Below, one piece after another: positions 1 through 19,201 of a stretch of DNA of 64,000 bases. The notes beneath the pieces were generated by a model. The model had not been told where the DNA came from and made no database searches. It worked only from the letters and a program-made list of their open reading frames with translations. Position numbers and translations under genes: made by a program. Position 1 is the stretch's first letter. Every line of letters starts with the position of its first letter. The DNA comes from Betaproteobacteria bacterium (lineage in GTDB: Bacteria; Pseudomonadota; Gammaproteobacteria; Burkholderiales; SG8-41). The stretch lies in NCBI GenBank assembly GCA_028292435.1, contig JAQGMI010000125.1, positions 1-64,000 on the forward strand. Reading direction: 5' to 3'.

Positions 1-1
1 C

Positions 2-2104
<2,103 letters not shown>

Positions 2105-2177
2105 TTTCCCGCCGAGGACAACTAAGCAGCTATCGAATTTACGGAATTTTGTGCATCACGCCTTTTTGGAGTGAAAA

Positions 2178-6415
<4,238 letters not shown>

Positions 6416-6419
<4 letters not shown>

Positions 6420-6444
6420 CAGGGATGCTGTAACCCTTTAAAAT
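6416..6444 (+). promoter_or_regulatory. Probable sigma-70 promoter for the str operon
   Basis: TTGACA (6416-6421) and TAAAAT (6439-6444) are separated by exactly 17 nt, a near-consensus housekeeping promoter. The -35 hexamer overlaps the rpoC stop codon. The position, 149 nt before rpsL, fits a separate promoter for rpsL-rpsG-fusA-tuf. Seen directly; activity is inferred. Confidence 0.75.
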
Positions 6445-6478
6445 TTACAGTCTTTTTAGCTCGAAACCCAACTCGGAC

Positions 6479-6510
6479 GGGACGGCATTGTTGCCGTCCC
6501 CTCCTTTTTT
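6479..6510 (+). terminator. Intrinsic terminator or attenuator between rpoC and rpsL
   Basis: A perfect 9-bp stem (GGGACGGCA 6479-6487 and TGCCGTCCC 6492-6500) with a TTGT loop is followed by CTCC and six T residues. It lies downstream of the promoter at 6416-6444, so it can end rpoBC transcripts and may also attenuate transcripts started at that promoter. Confidence 0.75.
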
Positions 6511-6520
6511 AAGAGGCTTG

Positions 6521-6554
6521 AAAATCGCAGGGGTGTGACAAAACACGCGATTTT
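6521..6554 (+). promoter_or_regulatory. rpsL leader hairpin
   Basis: AAAATCGC (6521-6528) is exactly complementary to GCGATTTT (6547-6554). Inside it GTGT (6533-6536) pairs with ACAC (6543-6546), leaving an AGGG bulge. It sits between the terminator and the rpsL start, so it could be an autoregulatory leader structure. Function is inferred. Confidence 0.5.
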
Positions 6555-6592
6555 GAGCTGAAAACAGCGGAAAACAGAACAGACAACCGACT

Positions 6593-6970
6593 ATGCCGAC
6601 GATCAACCAGTTAGTGCGCAAACCGCGCGTCATTCGCACCGTTAAGAGCAAGGTGCCGGCGCTTAAAAATTCGCCGCAAAAACGCGGCGTATGCACGCGC
6701 GTTTACACGACGACTCCGAAGAAGCCGAATTCGGCCCTGCGCAAAGTCGCTCGTGTGCGCCTGACCAATGGTTTCGAAGTCACCAGCTACATCGGCGGCG
6801 AAGGCCACAACCTGCAGGAGCACTCGGTCGTGTTGATTCGCGGCGGCCGCGTGAAAGACTTGCCGGGCGTGCGTTACCACATCGTGCGCGGCAGTCTCGA
6901 TACCGCCGGCGTAAAAGATCGTAAACAAAGCCGCTCGAAATACGGCGCCAAGCGGCCGAAGGCAGCTTAA
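6593..6970 (+). CDS. rpsL: 30S ribosomal protein uS12
   Basis: uS12 lies at the decoding centre of the 30S subunit and takes part in proofreading. The 125-residue product has the conserved [16 protein letters not shown] block and [20 protein letters not shown]. Lys43 and Lys88, the positions where streptomycin-resistance substitutions occur, are both wild type, and Asp89, the RimO methylthiolation site, is present. The Shine-Dalgarno sequence is weak. First gene of the str block, 33 nt before rpsG. Confidence 0.99.
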   Translation: MPTINQLVRKPRVIRTVKSKVPALKNSPQKRGVCTRVYTTTPKKPNSALRKVARVRLTNGFEVTSYIGGEGHNLQEHSVVLIRGGRVKDLPGVRYHIVRGSLDTAGVKDRKQSRSKYGAKRPKAA

Positions 6971-7003
6971 CCGCCGCTCAGAAATTAGACAGGACAGAAA
7001 AAT

Positions 7004-7474
7004 ATGCCACGTCGTAGAGAGATACCCAAGCGCGAGATCCTTCCGGACCCGAAGTTCTCGAGTGTTGATGTCGCCAAGTTCGTCAACGTATTGATGCAGG
7101 CCGGCAAGAAGTCGATTGCCGAAGGCATTATTTACAGCGCGCTTGAGCAGATAAAGAAAAAGACGAGCAAGGACCCGCTCGAAGTGTTCACGACGGCGGT
7201 CAACAATGTGAAGCCGATGGTTGAAGTGAAAAGCCGCCGTGTCGGTGGCGCCAACTACCAGGTTCCGGTTGAAGTTCGCCCGATCCGCCGCACCGCGCTT
7301 GCGATGCGCTGGTTGCGCGATGCGGCACGTAGCCGCGGCGAGAAGTCCATGGGCGCCCGCCTGGCGGGTGAGCTTGCCGAGGCATCTGAAGGCCGCGGCG
7401 GTGCGATGAAAAAGCGCGAGGAAGTGCACCGTATGGCGGAAGCCAACAAAGCGTTCTCGCATTACCGGTTTTGA
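7004..7474 (+). CDS. rpsG: 30S ribosomal protein uS7
   Basis: uS7 initiates assembly of the 30S head and in E. coli represses its own operon by binding the rpsL-rpsG intergenic mRNA. The 156-residue protein begins [18 protein letters not shown] and contains the conserved [14 protein letters not shown] and RHRNA-contact C-terminal helix ([18 protein letters not shown]). Length is typical of proteobacteria. The rpsL-rpsG gap here is only 33 nt, shorter than the E. coli regulatory spacer. Confidence 0.99.
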   Translation: MPRRREIPKREILPDPKFSSVDVAKFVNVLMQAGKKSIAEGIIYSALEQIKKKTSKDPLEVFTTAVNNVKPMVEVKSRRVGGANYQVPVEVRPIRRTALAMRWLRDAARSRGEKSMGARLAGELAEASEGRGGAMKKREEVHRMAEANKAFSHYRF

Positions 7475-7506
7475 TTGAGAAGCAGTCAGCTTAAGGTTTA
7501 TTAAAA

Positions 7507-9624
<2,118 letters not shown>

Positions 9625-9636
9625 CAAGGAACCGAT

Positions 9637-10827
<1,191 letters not shown>

Positions 10828-10832
10828 CCGCC

Positions 10833-11150
10833 ATGGCCGCCGTCAAAAGTCAGAAAATACGCATTCGCCTCAAGGCGTTCGACTATCGCTTGATCGATCA
10901 GTCGGCGCTCGAAATCGTGGATACCGCCAAGCGCACCGGCGCTGTTGTCAAGGGCCCGGTGCCGTTGCCGACGCGTAAAGAACGTTTCGACGTGCTGCGT
11001 TCGCCGCATGCGAACAAGACGTCGCGCGACCAGTTCGAAATTCGTACGCATCTGCGGTTGATGGACATCATCGATCCGACCGACAAGACGGTCGACGCGC
11101 TGATGAAGCTCGACTTGCCTGCAGGTGTGGACGTCGAAATTAAATTGTAG
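10833..11150 (+). CDS. rpsJ: 30S ribosomal protein uS10
   Basis: uS10 is a 30S head protein and is also NusE, a partner of NusB and NusG in antitermination. The 105-residue product shows the typical [17 protein letters not shown] start and the [20 protein letters not shown] loop. It follows tuf by 5 nt, so the str and S10 blocks are probably continuous; a 106-nt leader separates it from rplC. Confidence 0.99.
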   Translation: MAAVKSQKIRIRLKAFDYRLIDQSALEIVDTAKRTGAVVKGPVPLPTRKERFDVLRSPHANKTSRDQFEIRTHLRLMDIIDPTDKTVDALMKLDLPAGVDVEIKL

Positions 11151-11208
11151 GATCAGCGTCCGGGCAACCGGATTCTGAAAGTGAAAGGCCGGCCAATTGC
11201 AGTCGGCA

Positions 11209-11235
11209 CCTGCTCTGGGGCGAAGTCCCGGCAGG
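11209..11235 (+). promoter_or_regulatory. rplC leader hairpin
   Basis: In the 106-nt rpsJ-rplC gap, CCTGC (11209-11213) pairs with GCAGG (11231-11235) and an inner GGG (11217-11219) with CCC (11227-11229). A stem-loop 20 nt before rplC could be a target for L4-type or L3 autoregulation. No promoter of good quality is visible in the gap. Inference only. Confidence 0.35.
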
Positions 11236-11256
11236 GTTTAAGAAAAGGTGAGCAAA

Positions 11257-11946
11257 ATGAGTTTAGGACTCGTCGGTCGCAAGATCGGCATGACACGTGT
11301 CTTTACCGATGATGGCGATTCCATCCCGGTGACGGTCGTGGATGTGTCGAACAATCGCGTGACCCAGATCAAAACCCCCGAATCGGACGGCTATACTGCG
11401 GTGCAAGTCGCGTATGGTCAGCGTCGTGCACGCCGTGTCGTCAAATCGGCGGCAGGCCACTTTGCCAAAGCGGGCGTCGAAGCCGGTTCAGTGTTGAAAG
11501 AATTCCGCGTGACCGCCGAACAGATTTCGAATCTGAAAGTCGGTGGCACGATCGGCGTCGACGTGTTCAAGGTCGGCCAGAAAGTGGACGTCGCGGGTAC
11601 GACCATCGGCAAAGGTTACGCCGGCGTCATCAAGCGCCATCACTTCAAATCGAACCGCGCCACGCACGGTAACTCAGTGTCGCATAACAAGCCGGGCTCG
11701 ATCTCGATGGCGCAGGATCCCGGCCGCGTGTTTCCCGGCAAAAAAATGACGGGTCACCTGGGTGACGTCAACCGCACGACGCAAAATCTCGTGATCGTGC
11801 GCATCGACGTCGAGCGCCAACTGCTTCTGATCCGCGGCGCAATTCCCGGTGCGAAGAACGGCGACATCACGGTTTATCCGGCGGTAAAGATCGGCAAGAC
11901 GCCGGTGAAACCAGTGGCAAAGCCCGCAGGCAAGGCAGGTAAATGA
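11257..11946 (+). CDS. rplC: 50S ribosomal protein uL3
   Basis: uL3 is an early 50S assembly protein whose central loop reaches the peptidyl transferase centre. I chose the ATG at 11257 ([16 protein letters not shown]) because that is the family start; an in-frame GTG lies nine bases earlier. The 229-residue protein has the conserved [14 protein letters not shown] loop, which carries the glutamine modified by PrmB in E. coli. A Lys/Ala/Pro-rich tail follows. Its stop overlaps the rplD start (TGATG). Confidence 0.98.
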   Translation: MSLGLVGRKIGMTRVFTDDGDSIPVTVVDVSNNRVTQIKTPESDGYTAVQVAYGQRRARRVVKSAAGHFAKAGVEAGSVLKEFRVTAEQISNLKVGGTIGVDVFKVGQKVDVAGTTIGKGYAGVIKRHHFKSNRATHGNSVSHNKPGSISMAQDPGRVFPGKKMTGHLGDVNRTTQNLVIVRIDVERQLLLIRGAIPGAKNGDITVYPAVKIGKTPVKPVAKPAGKAGK

Positions 11947-12566
11947 TGGAACTTAAACTGATCGATCAGAGTGGCAAGTCGACTGCCAACGTGGCGGCGG
12001 CGGATGCCGTGTTCGCGCGCGACTACAATGAATCGCTGATTCACCAGGTCGTGACCGCGTACCTCGCGAACGGGCGTCAAGGCACGCGCGCACAGAAAGA
12101 CCGTGGCGAAGTCAGCCACTCGACCAAAAAGCCGTTCAATCAGAAAGGCACCGGTCGCGCTCGTGCCGGTATGTCGTCGAGCCCATTGTGGCGCGGCGGC
12201 GGCCGGATTTTCCCGAATCGGCCCGATGAGAATTTTTCGCACAAGCTGAACAAGAAAATGTATCGCGCCGGTGTCTGCTCGATTCTGTCGCAGCTCGCGC
12301 GCGAAGGCCGGCTTGCGGTCGTCGACAGCTTTACGCTTGATTCACCGAAAACGAAGTTGCTCGCGCAAAAAGTGAAAAGCATGGGCTATGAAAACGTGCT
12401 GATCGTTACCGAGAGCATGGATGAGAACCTGCTGCTTTCCGCGCGCAACCTGCCCAACGTCAATGTTTGCGCGGTCTCGCATGCCGATCCGGTCAGCCTG
12501 ATCCGCCACGCCAACGTGCTTTTGACCAAGACCGCGATGGCTAAATTCGAGGAGCTGCTTAAATGA
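11946..12566 (+). CDS. rplD: 50S ribosomal protein uL4
   Basis: uL4 binds 23S rRNA and lines the exit tunnel; in E. coli it also represses the S10 operon. The start [12 protein letters not shown] at 11946 matches the family, with another in-frame ATG one codon earlier. The tunnel loop is recognisable ([28 protein letters not shown]). The product is 206 residues, and its last bases overlap rplW by 4 nt. Confidence 0.98.
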   Translation: MELKLIDQSGKSTANVAAADAVFARDYNESLIHQVVTAYLANGRQGTRAQKDRGEVSHSTKKPFNQKGTGRARAGMSSSPLWRGGGRIFPNRPDENFSHKLNKKMYRAGVCSILSQLAREGRLAVVDSFTLDSPKTKLLAQKVKSMGYENVLIVTESMDENLLLSARNLPNVNVCAVSHADPVSLIRHANVLLTKTAMAKFEELLK

Positions 12567-12898
12567 GCGCCGTCGGCACTAAAAATACCGAGCGTCTGAT
12601 GAAGGTGCTGCTGGCTCCGGTAATTTCGGAGAAGGGCACGTTCGTTGGCGAGAAGAACAACCAGTACTTGTTCCGGGTGATGTCGGATGCGACCAAGCCG
12701 GAAATCAAGGCCGCAGTCGAACTCATGTTCGGCACCAAGGATAAAAAGATTGAAGTTTTGGCGGTGCAGGTGTCGAACGTTAAAGGCAAGGAAAAGCGCT
12801 TCGGCCGCTTCATGGGCCGGCGCAACAACTGGAAGAAAGCATACGTGTCGCTGAAGGCCGGACAGGAAATCAACTTCGCGGCAGGGGAGAGCAAATAA
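12563..12898 (+). CDS. rplW: 50S ribosomal protein uL23
   Basis: uL23 lies at the tunnel exit, where signal recognition particle and trigger factor dock. The 111-residue product has the hallmark [19 protein letters not shown] and the [20 protein letters not shown] loop. An N-terminal extension of about 10 residues ([10 protein letters not shown]) precedes the family core. It overlaps rplD by 4 nt (ATGA) and rplB by 1 nt, indicating coupled translation. Confidence 0.98.
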   Translation: MSAVGTKNTERLMKVLLAPVISEKGTFVGEKNNQYLFRVMSDATKPEIKAAVELMFGTKDKKIEVLAVQVSNVKGKEKRFGRFMGRRNNWKKAYVSLKAGQEINFAAGESK

Positions 12899-13737
12899 TG
12901 GCACTCGTCAAACTTAAACCAACTTCGCCGGGCCGCCGTGCGGTCGTGCGGGTCGTCAACCCGGATCTGTATAAAGGCCGGCCGCATGATGCATTGCTCG
13001 AGCGTAAGAGCAAAACCGCAGGCCGCAACAATACCGGCCAGATCACCACGCGCCATATGGGCGGCGGTCACAAGCAGCATTATCGCGTCGTCGATTTCAA
13101 GCGCGACAAGGACGGCGTCGTCGCCAAGGTCGAGCGGATCGAGCATGACCCGAACCGCAGTGCGCACATCGCACTCTTGTGCTACGCCGATGGCGAGCGC
13201 CGCTACATTATCGCGTGCAAGGGTCTCGCAGTCGGCGCGCAGGTTCAGAATGGCTCGGATTCGCCGATCAAGGCCGGTAATGCGATGCCGTTGCGTAATA
13301 TCCCGGTCGGCTCGACGATCCATTGCATTGAAATGATGCCGGGTAAAGGCGCGCAGATCGCGCGCGCTGCCGGCTCCGGCGTGCAGTTGCTGGCGCGTGA
13401 AGGTGAATATGCGCAGTTGCGGTTACGCTCCGGCGAAATCCGCAAAGTGCATGTCAATTGCCGCGCGACGATCGGTGAAGTGGGCAACGAAGAAAACAGC
13501 CTGCGTTCGCTCGGCAAAGCCGGTGCGGTGCGCTGGCGCGGCATCCGGCCGACAGTGCGCGGCGTGGCGATGAACCCGATCGACCACCCACATGGCGGCG
13601 GCGAAGGCAAGACTGCTGCGGGCCGCCATCCGGTGAGCCCGTGGGGCACGTTGACCAAGGGTTATCGCACCCGCAAAAACAAGCGCACTGACAGCATGAT
13701 CGTGCGCCGCCGTCACGCCAAAGTCGGCGCCGGTTAA
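12898..13737 (+). CDS. rplB: 50S ribosomal protein uL2
   Basis: uL2 is needed for subunit association and peptidyl transferase activity. The 279-residue product has the conserved [20 protein letters not shown] block and the C-terminal [20 protein letters not shown] loop, which includes the essential histidine near the catalytic centre. Length and start ([19 protein letters not shown]) are typical. rpsS follows after 15 nt. Confidence 0.99.
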   Translation: MALVKLKPTSPGRRAVVRVVNPDLYKGRPHDALLERKSKTAGRNNTGQITTRHMGGGHKQHYRVVDFKRDKDGVVAKVERIEHDPNRSAHIALLCYADGERRYIIACKGLAVGAQVQNGSDSPIKAGNAMPLRNIPVGSTIHCIEMMPGKGAQIARAAGSGVQLLAREGEYAQLRLRSGEIRKVHVNCRATIGEVGNEENSLRSLGKAGAVRWRGIRPTVRGVAMNPIDHPHGGGEGKTAAGRHPVSPWGTLTKGYRTRKNKRTDSMIVRRRHAKVGAG

Positions 13738-13752
13738 TCGAGGTATATACAT

Positions 13753-14082
13753 ATGGCACGCTCAGTTAAAAAAGGCCCGTTCGTCGACTATCACCTGATG
13801 GCCAAGGTCGAAGCGGCACGCGCATCCAACGACAAACGCCCGCTCAAAACCTGGTCGCGGCGCTCAACGATACTGCCCGACTTCGTCGGCCTGACGATTG
13901 CCGTGCACAACGGCAAACAACACGTTCCGGTCTACATTTCGGAAAATATGGTTGGCCACAAGCTCGGCGAGTTTTCGCACACGCGGATATTCAAAGGTCA
14001 CTCCAAAGCAGGCAGCACCGCCGCGCCGGCAGGTGACAAAAAGTCGAGCGTCGCGCCCGCCGCGAGCCCGGCCAAGAAATGA
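13753..14082 (+). CDS. rpsS: 30S ribosomal protein uS19 with C-terminal tail
   Basis: uS19 forms part of the 30S head and contacts the A-site finger. The core is standard ([39 protein letters not shown]). At 109 residues it is about 17 longer than the usual ~92; the extra part is an Ala/Pro/Ser/Lys tail ([20 protein letters not shown]). No Shine-Dalgarno of note is visible (tatatacatATG). rplV follows after 11 nt. Confidence 0.98.
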   Translation: MARSVKKGPFVDYHLMAKVEAARASNDKRPLKTWSRRSTILPDFVGLTIAVHNGKQHVPVYISENMVGHKLGEFSHTRIFKGHSKAGSTAAPAGDKKSSVAPAASPAKK

Positions 14083-14093
14083 GGAATGCGTTA

Positions 14094-14432
14094 ATGGAAA
14101 CTACGGCAAAATTAAACGGCGTGCGGCTCTCGCCCCAAAAAGGCCGTCTGGTCGCTGACCAGATTCGCGGCCTGCAAGTCGAAAAAGCGCTGAACCTGCT
14201 CACCTTCAGCCCTAAAAAAGGCGCTGTGATCATTCGCAAGGTGCTCGAGTCGGCAATCGCGAATGCCGAGCATAACGACGGCGCCGACATCGACGAACTG
14301 AAAGTGACGCGCATTTACGTCGAAAAAGGTCCGGTGCTCAAGCGTTTCGCGGCGCGCGCAAAGGGCCGCGGCGTACGCGTGTTGAAGCACAGCTGCCACA
14401 TTCACCTGACCGTCGGCGACGGGAGGAAATAG
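14094..14432 (+). CDS. rplV: 50S ribosomal protein uL22
   Basis: uL22 spans the 50S subunit and its beta-hairpin lines the exit tunnel. The ATG at 14094 ([20 protein letters not shown]) is the family start and is preceded by TGAGGA; an in-frame ATG at 14079 overlapping the rpsS stop is less likely. The product is 112 residues and ends in the conserved [20 protein letters not shown]. Two bases separate it from rpsC. Confidence 0.97.
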   Translation: METTAKLNGVRLSPQKGRLVADQIRGLQVEKALNLLTFSPKKGAVIIRKVLESAIANAEHNDGADIDELKVTRIYVEKGPVLKRFAARAKGRGVRVLKHSCHIHLTVGDGRK

Positions 14433-14434
14433 TC

Positions 14435-15199
14435 ATGGGTCAAAAAATACATCCGATCGGCTTCCGGCTCTCAGTGCTGCGTAACTGGACGTCGAAGTGG
14501 TACGCGAACAGCAAGAATTTTCCGGGCATGCTGCAGGAAGATGTGAAGGTTCGTGACTTTCTGAAACAGAAACTCGCGCATGCCGCAGTCGGCAAGATCA
14601 TCATCGAGCGACCGGCGAAAAACGCCAAGATCACGATTTTCAGCGCGCGTCCCGGTGTCGTCATCGGCAAGAAGGGTGAAGACATTGAATCGCTGAAAGC
14701 ACAGTTGCAGAAACTTCTGCACGTGCCGGTGCACATCAACATCGAGGAAATTCGCAAGCCCGAACTCGACGCGCAATTGATTTCCGATTCGATTACGCAA
14801 CAGTTGCAAAAGCGCATCATGTTCCGGCGCGCGATGAAGCGCGCAATCACCAACGCGATGCGCCTGGGCGCGCAAGGCATCAAGATCATGAGTGCCGGCC
14901 GCTTGAACGGAATCGAGATTGCGCGCACGGAATGGTATCGCGAGGGTCGCGTGCCGTTGCACACGCTGCGCGCCGATATCGACTATGGTTTTTCCGAAGC
15001 CAAGACCACTTACGGCATCATCGGCGTCAAAGTGTGGGTGTTCAAAGGCGAAATACTTTCCAAGCACGAACAGGCGCTCGCCGCCCCGGCTGCGACACCC
15101 GAATCACTGGTGACTGACAAGCCCGTTTCGGACAAGCCCGCGGCCAAACCGGCGCCGAAGAAAAGACGGACAGGAGTGAAGCATGCTGCAGCCAGCTAG
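14435..15199 (+). CDS. rpsC: 30S ribosomal protein uS3
   Basis: uS3 forms the mRNA entry site with uS4 and uS5. It starts [18 protein letters not shown] and has the KH-domain motif [14 protein letters not shown] near residues 70-85. The 254-residue product ends in an Ala/Pro/Lys-rich tail, longer than the 233 of E. coli but similar in style to other betaproteobacteria. The last 17 nt overlap the start of rplP in another frame, so the tail length is constrained by rplP. Confidence 0.98.
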   Translation: MGQKIHPIGFRLSVLRNWTSKWYANSKNFPGMLQEDVKVRDFLKQKLAHAAVGKIIIERPAKNAKITIFSARPGVVIGKKGEDIESLKAQLQKLLHVPVHINIEEIRKPELDAQLISDSITQQLQKRIMFRRAMKRAITNAMRLGAQGIKIMSAGRLNGIEIARTEWYREGRVPLHTLRADIDYGFSEAKTTYGIIGVKVWVFKGEILSKHEQALAAPAATPESLVTDKPVSDKPAAKPAPKKRRTGVKHAAAS

Positions 15200-15599
15200 A
15201 AGGAAATATCGCAAGGAACAAAAGGGCCGCAATAAAGGTGTGGCGACCCGCGGCGCCAAGGTAAGCTTTGGCGATTACGGTTTAAAGGCACTGACGCGCG
15301 GTCGTTTGACGGCGCGCCAGATCGAAGCTGCGCGGCGCGCGATGACGCGCCACATCAAGCGCGGTGGCCGCATCTGGATCCGCATTTTCCCGGACAAGCC
15401 GATTTCGCGTAAACCCGCCGAAGTCCGCATGGGTAACGGCAAAGGCAATCCCGAGTATTGGGTCGCCGAGATCGTGCCGGGCAAGGTGCTTTACGAAATG
15501 GACGGTGTCGACGAAGCATCCGCGCGCGAGGCGTTCCGCCTGGCGTCGGCGAAGCTGCCGCTGTTGACCACGTTCGTGCATCGCATGGTCGGAGGCTAA
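15183..15599 (+). CDS. rplP: 50S ribosomal protein uL16
   Basis: uL16 organises the A-site of the 50S subunit. The 138-residue product begins [19 protein letters not shown], the invariant family start, which places the ATG inside the last codons of rpsC (17-nt overlap). The conserved [20 protein letters not shown] loop and the C-terminal [15 protein letters not shown] are present, and [12 protein letters not shown] includes the usual functional loop. Confidence 0.98.
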   Translation: MLQPARRKYRKEQKGRNKGVATRGAKVSFGDYGLKALTRGRLTARQIEAARRAMTRHIKRGGRIWIRIFPDKPISRKPAEVRMGNGKGNPEYWVAEIVPGKVLYEMDGVDEASAREAFRLASAKLPLLTTFVHRMVGG

Positions 15600-15602
15600 G
15601 AC

Positions 15603-15797
15603 ATGAAAGCGAGCGAATTACGCGCGAAGAACACCGACGAGCTGCGCTCGGAGTTGAACGACTTGTTGAAGGCGCAATTCAGCCTGCGCATGCAGGTTGC
15701 AACTCAGCAGCTCACCAATAACAGCCAGATCGGGAAAGTGCGCCGCGACATTGCGCGCGTGCGCACGATCATCAACGAAAAGGCACGCCAGTCATGA
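15603..15797 (+). CDS. rpmC: 50S ribosomal protein uL29
   Basis: uL29 is a small two-helix protein next to uL23 at the tunnel exit. The 64-residue product ([20 protein letters not shown]) has the typical central [20 protein letters not shown] block. It lies 3 nt after rplP and overlaps rpsQ by 4 nt (ATGA). Confidence 0.97.
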   Translation: MKASELRAKNTDELRSELNDLLKAQFSLRMQVATQQLTNNSQIGKVRRDIARVRTIINEKARQS

Positions 15798-16063
15798 CCG
15801 AAACCACCCCAGCGAACAAGCGCACGCTGACCGGCCGCATCGTCAGCGACAAGATGAACAAGACGGTAACCGTGTTGGTCGAGCGCCGCGTCAAGCATCC
15901 GCTTTACGGCAAAATCGTCACGCGCTCGAAGAAATATCATGCGCATGATGAGAAAAACGAGTTCAAAGAGGGCGATACCGTGCTGATCGAGGAATGCCGC
16001 CCGCTCGCCAAGACCAAGGCCTGGCGCGTCAGCAAACTGATCGTGAAAGCACGCGTCATTTAA
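15794..16063 (+). CDS. rpsQ: 30S ribosomal protein uS17
   Basis: uS17 is a primary 16S rRNA binding protein. The 89-residue product has the family signature [20 protein letters not shown] followed by [19 protein letters not shown]. It is the last gene of the S10 block; a 177-nt gap with a probable promoter follows before rplN. Confidence 0.98.
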   Translation: MTETTPANKRTLTGRIVSDKMNKTVTVLVERRVKHPLYGKIVTRSKKYHAHDEKNEFKEGDTVLIEECRPLAKTKAWRVSKLIVKARVI

Positions 16064-16075
16064 GTCGAATTAAAG

Positions 16076-16104
16076 TTGTAAGAGGGCGGGGTATTGTGTA
16101 AAAT
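16076..16104 (+). promoter_or_regulatory. rplN: Probable internal promoter of the spc block
   Basis: TTGTAA (16076-16081) and TAAAAT (16099-16104) are separated by 17 nt. An alternative -10 (TATAAA) lies at 16116-16121. The place between rpsQ and rplN matches the start of the separate spc operon in E. coli. Seen directly; use as a promoter is inferred. Confidence 0.55.
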
Positions 16105-16121
16105 CCCGCGTTCGTTATAAA

Positions 16122-16146
16122 GTGCGCCCCTGATTTTTTGGCGCAC
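16122..16146 (+). promoter_or_regulatory. rplN leader hairpin
   Basis: GTGCGCC (16122-16128) is exactly complementary to GGCGCAC (16140-16146) around an 11-nt loop that contains six T residues. It falls just downstream of the probable promoter, within the rplN leader. In E. coli the spc operon is controlled by S8 at a site near rplE, so this leader hairpin would be a different arrangement if functional. Confidence 0.4.
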
Positions 16147-16240
16147 GACCAGATCCCGGACGGGTTCCAAGACTGACCGCGAATGAGGCAGTAAGGCGGT
16201 TCAAGTTGGAAAAGATTGCAGCACAAAGCGAGAGCAAAAA

Positions 16241-16609
16241 ATGATACAGATGCAGTCCATTCTGGACGTTGCTGACAACACCGGCGCGCGCGCGGTCATG
16301 TGCATCAAGGTGCTCGGCGGCTCAAAGCGCCGCTATGCCGGCATTGGCGACGTCATCAAAGTCAGCATCAAGGACGCAGCCCCGCGCGGCCGCGTCAAAA
16401 AAGGCGAGATCTACAACGCAGTCGTCGTGCGCACCGCCAAAGGCATTCGCCGTGCCGACGGGTCGATGATCAAGTTCGACAGCAATGCAGCGGTTTTGTT
16501 GACCGCGAAACTTGAACCCATCGGCACGCGTATTTTCGGACCGGTGACGCGTGAATTGAGAACCGAGCGTTTCATGAAGATCGTTTCGCTCGCACCCGAA
16601 GTGCTGTAA
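16241..16609 (+). CDS. rplN: 50S ribosomal protein uL14
   Basis: uL14 sits at the subunit interface and makes bridges to 16S rRNA. The 122-residue product begins [20 protein letters not shown] and has [19 protein letters not shown] and the C-terminal [20 protein letters not shown]. First gene of the spc block. An A-rich stretch (GAGAGCAAAAA) serves as the ribosome-binding area. Confidence 0.99.
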   Translation: MIQMQSILDVADNTGARAVMCIKVLGGSKRRYAGIGDVIKVSIKDAAPRGRVKKGEIYNAVVVRTAKGIRRADGSMIKFDSNAAVLLTAKLEPIGTRIFGPVTRELRTERFMKIVSLAPEVL

Positions 16610-16628
16610 AGCCATAGGCAGACCAAGC

Positions 16629-16946
16629 ATGCGCAAGATTAAAAAAGGCGATGACGTGATCGTCATTACCGGCAAAGACAAAGGCAAACGCGGCACGGTG
16701 CTGCGCGTGCTCGACCTCGAACACATTCTGGTCGAGGGCGCGAATCGCGTGAAGAAACACCAGCGGCCGAACCCGATGAAGAACACCACCGGCGGCATCG
16801 TCGACAAGGAAATGCCGCTGCACGTGTCGAACGTCGCGATTTTCAACCCGACGAGCAAAAAAGCTGATCGCGTCGGCGTTAAGACGCTTGACGACGGACG
16901 GCGCGTGCGCATATTCAAATCCAACGGCGAAGTGATCGACGTATGA
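16629..16946 (+). CDS. rplX: 50S ribosomal protein uL24
   Basis: uL24 nucleates 50S assembly. The 105-residue KOW-domain product begins [20 protein letters not shown], followed by [20 protein letters not shown], as in the family. It follows rplN by 19 nt and overlaps rplE by 4 nt. Confidence 0.98.
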   Translation: MRKIKKGDDVIVITGKDKGKRGTVLRVLDLEHILVEGANRVKKHQRPNPMKNTTGGIVDKEMPLHVSNVAIFNPTSKKADRVGVKTLDDGRRVRIFKSNGEVIDV

Positions 16947-17530
16947 GTAGTCAACCCCAGGCCGCCGGCAAAGGCAAAAGCGCAGCCGCAGCGAGCCGTC
17001 TGCAAAGCTATTACCAGCAGGACGTCGTCAAGAAACTGGTCACCCAGTTCGGCTACAAGTCCGTGATGCAGGTCCCGCGCATCGAAAAGATCACGCTCAA
17101 CATGGGTGTGGGCGAAGCGGTGAACGACAAGAAGATCATGGACAACGCGGTCAACGACATGACGAAGATCGCGGGCCAGAAGCCGCTCGTGACTAAATCG
17201 CGCAAGTCGATCGCGACCTTCAAGATCCGCGACAACTATCCGATCGGCTGCAAAGTCACGCTGCGCGGCACGCGCATGTATGAATTTCTGGACCGCCTCG
17301 TTACTGTTGCTATCCCGCGCATCCGCGACTTCCGCGGCATCCCGGGCAGATCGTTCGACGGCCGCGGCAACTTCAATTTCGGCATCAAGGAACAGATCAT
17401 TTTCCCTGAAATCGAATACGACAAGATCGACGCAATTCGCGGCATGAACATCACGATTACCACCACCGCCAAAACCGACGCCGAAGGGCGCGCGTTGCTG
17501 GCGGCATTCAAATTTCCGTTCAGGAACTAG
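16943..17530 (+). CDS. rplE: 50S ribosomal protein uL5 with N-terminal extension
   Basis: uL5 binds 5S rRNA and contacts the P-site tRNA. The core starts at [19 protein letters not shown] and carries [31 protein letters not shown] and the C-terminal [20 protein letters not shown]. With 195 residues it is about 16 longer than the usual 179; the extra part is an N-terminal Gln/Ala/Gly/Lys stretch ([18 protein letters not shown]). An ATGA overlap with rplX supports the upstream start. Confidence 0.97.
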   Translation: MSSQPQAAGKGKSAAAASRLQSYYQQDVVKKLVTQFGYKSVMQVPRIEKITLNMGVGEAVNDKKIMDNAVNDMTKIAGQKPLVTKSRKSIATFKIRDNYPIGCKVTLRGTRMYEFLDRLVTVAIPRIRDFRGIPGRSFDGRGNFNFGIKEQIIFPEIEYDKIDAIRGMNITITTTAKTDAEGRALLAAFKFPFRN

Positions 17531-17533
17531 GCC

Positions 17534-17839
17534 ATGTCAAAACTCGTGTTGAAGCTTCGCGACCAGAACCGCCGCAAGATGGTGAAGAAATACGCCGCCA
17601 AACGCGCGCAGCTGATGGCGCTCATCAACGATCAGAAGCTGTCGCAGGAAGATCGTTATGAAGCGCGCCTGAAGCTGCAGAAACTGCCGCGCGACGCGAG
17701 CCCGGTGCGGTTGCGCAATCGTTGTGCGCTGACCGGCCGTCCGCGCGGGGTTTACAGCAAGTTTGGACTTGGCCGCAGCAAGTTGCGCGACATTGCAATG
17801 CGCGGCGAAATTCCCGGTGTCATCAAGGCGAGCTGGTAG
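17534..17839 (+). CDS. rpsN: 30S ribosomal protein uS14 (zinc-free form)
   Basis: uS14 is a late-binding protein of the 30S head. This is the long 101-residue form without the two CxxC motifs. It keeps the conserved [20 protein letters not shown] and [20 protein letters not shown]. It lies 3 nt after rplE and 26 nt before rpsH. Confidence 0.98.
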   Translation: MSKLVLKLRDQNRRKMVKKYAAKRAQLMALINDQKLSQEDRYEARLKLQKLPRDASPVRLRNRCALTGRPRGVYSKFGLGRSKLRDIAMRGEIPGVIKASW

Positions 17840-17865
17840 TCGGACAGCAGCAGGAGAAAACATAA

Positions 17866-18261
17866 ATGAGCATGAGTGATCCGATCGCCGACATGTTGAC
17901 GCGCATACGCAATGCGCAAATGTCGGAAAAAGTTTCTGTTGCAATGCCCGCGAGCAAAGTGAAAGCCGCGATTGCCAAAGTCCTCAAAGACGAAGGCTAC
18001 ATCGACGACTTCGCAGTGCGCCCGCAGGACGGCAAGCCCACGCTTGAAGTGGGCCTCAAGTACTACGCCGGCCGCCCGGTCATTGAGAAACTCGAGCGCG
18101 TAAGCCGTCCAGGGCTGCGCATTTACAAGCCGTGCGATTCCATTCCGAAAGTGATGAATGGTCTTGGCGTGGCGATCGTATCGACCTCGAAGGGCGTGAT
18201 GACCGACCGCAAAGCGCGCGGCCTCGGCATCGGCGGCGAGGTTTTGTGCATCGTTGCATAG
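17866..18261 (+). CDS. rpsH: 30S ribosomal protein uS8
   Basis: uS8 binds the central domain of 16S rRNA and represses the spc operon in E. coli. The 131-residue product begins [18 protein letters not shown] and ends in the family block [25 protein letters not shown] lies 7-11 nt before the ATG at 17866; a second in-frame ATG is two codons later. Confidence 0.98.
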   Translation: MSMSDPIADMLTRIRNAQMSEKVSVAMPASKVKAAIAKVLKDEGYIDDFAVRPQDGKPTLEVGLKYYAGRPVIEKLERVSRPGLRIYKPCDSIPKVMNGLGVAIVSTSKGVMTDRKARGLGIGGEVLCIVA

Positions 18262-18286
18262 TTGACGCGGCGAACGAGGAATAGCG

Positions 18287-18820
18287 ATGTCCAGAATAGG
18301 TAATTTTCCGATCGACGTGCCAAAAGGCGTCGAAGTGCAGTTCTCGCCGACCGAGATTTCGATCAAAGGCCCGCTTGGCACGCTGAAGCAGGCGCTGTCG
18401 GACCAGGTCAAACTCGAAAAGACCGAGAACCAGCTGCAATTTAAAGTGGCGAACGAGTCCCACGCGGCCAATGCGCTGTCGGGCACGATGCGCGCGCTGG
18501 TGGCGAACATGGTGCAAGGCGTAACCAAGGGGTACGAGCGCAAGTTGACGCTGGTTGGCGTCGGCTACCGTGCGCAGGCGCAGGGCGACAAACTGAATCT
18601 GACGCTCGGCTTTTCGCACCCGGTTGTGCATCAAATGCCGGCCGGCATCAAAGTTGAAACGCCGACGCAAACTGAGATCCTGATCAAGGGTATCGACAAG
18701 CAGTCAGTCGGCCAGGTAGCGGCAGAAATTCGCGCGTATCGCCGTCCCGAGCCTTACAAGGGCAAGGGCGTGCGCTATTCGGACGAGAAGGTCATCCTCA
18801 AAGAGACCAAGAAGAAATAG
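18287..18820 (+). CDS. rplF: 50S ribosomal protein uL6
   Basis: uL6 lies near the sarcin-ricin loop and the factor-binding site. The 177-residue product begins [17 protein letters not shown] and contains [19 protein letters not shown] and the C-terminal [19 protein letters not shown], both family hallmarks. rplR follows after 9 nt. Confidence 0.98.
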   Translation: MSRIGNFPIDVPKGVEVQFSPTEISIKGPLGTLKQALSDQVKLEKTENQLQFKVANESHAANALSGTMRALVANMVQGVTKGYERKLTLVGVGYRAQAQGDKLNLTLGFSHPVVHQMPAGIKVETPTQTEILIKGIDKQSVGQVAAEIRAYRRPEPYKGKGVRYSDEKVILKETKKK

Positions 18821-18829
18821 AGGCGAGAC

Positions 18830-19189
18830 ATGAAAGAAACCAAAGATCAGGCGCGGATGCGCCGTGCGCAGCAAACCCGCCGGAAAATCGCCGAGTTGCG
18901 GGTCGTGCGGCTCGCAGTTCACCGCTCGAACTCGCATATGTATGCGCAGGTGATCGATGCGAGTGGCGCCAAGGTGCTCGCGAGCGCGTCGACGGTCGAA
19001 CCGGCGTTGCGTAAGTCGGTCAAATCTGGTGGCAATGTCGACGCCGCGGCCGCCGTGGGCAAACTGATTGCCGAAAAAGCGAAAGCGCTCGGCATCGAAG
19101 CGGTCGCGTTTGATCGCGGCGGCTATAAATACCATGGTCGTGTGAAAGCGCTGGCAGATGCCGCGCGCGAACACGGCCTCAAGTTCTAG
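18830..19189 (+). CDS. rplR: 50S ribosomal protein uL18
   Basis: uL18 binds 5S rRNA with uL5. The 119-residue product has [20 protein letters not shown] and the end block [20 protein letters not shown], which are diagnostic. It sits between rplF (9 nt) and rpsE (12 nt). Confidence 0.98.
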   Translation: MKETKDQARMRRAQQTRRKIAELRVVRLAVHRSNSHMYAQVIDASGAKVLASASTVEPALRKSVKSGGNVDAAAAVGKLIAEKAKALGIEAVAFDRGGYKYHGRVKALADAAREHGLKF

Positions 19190-19201
19190 TCAGGAAACGA
19201 C

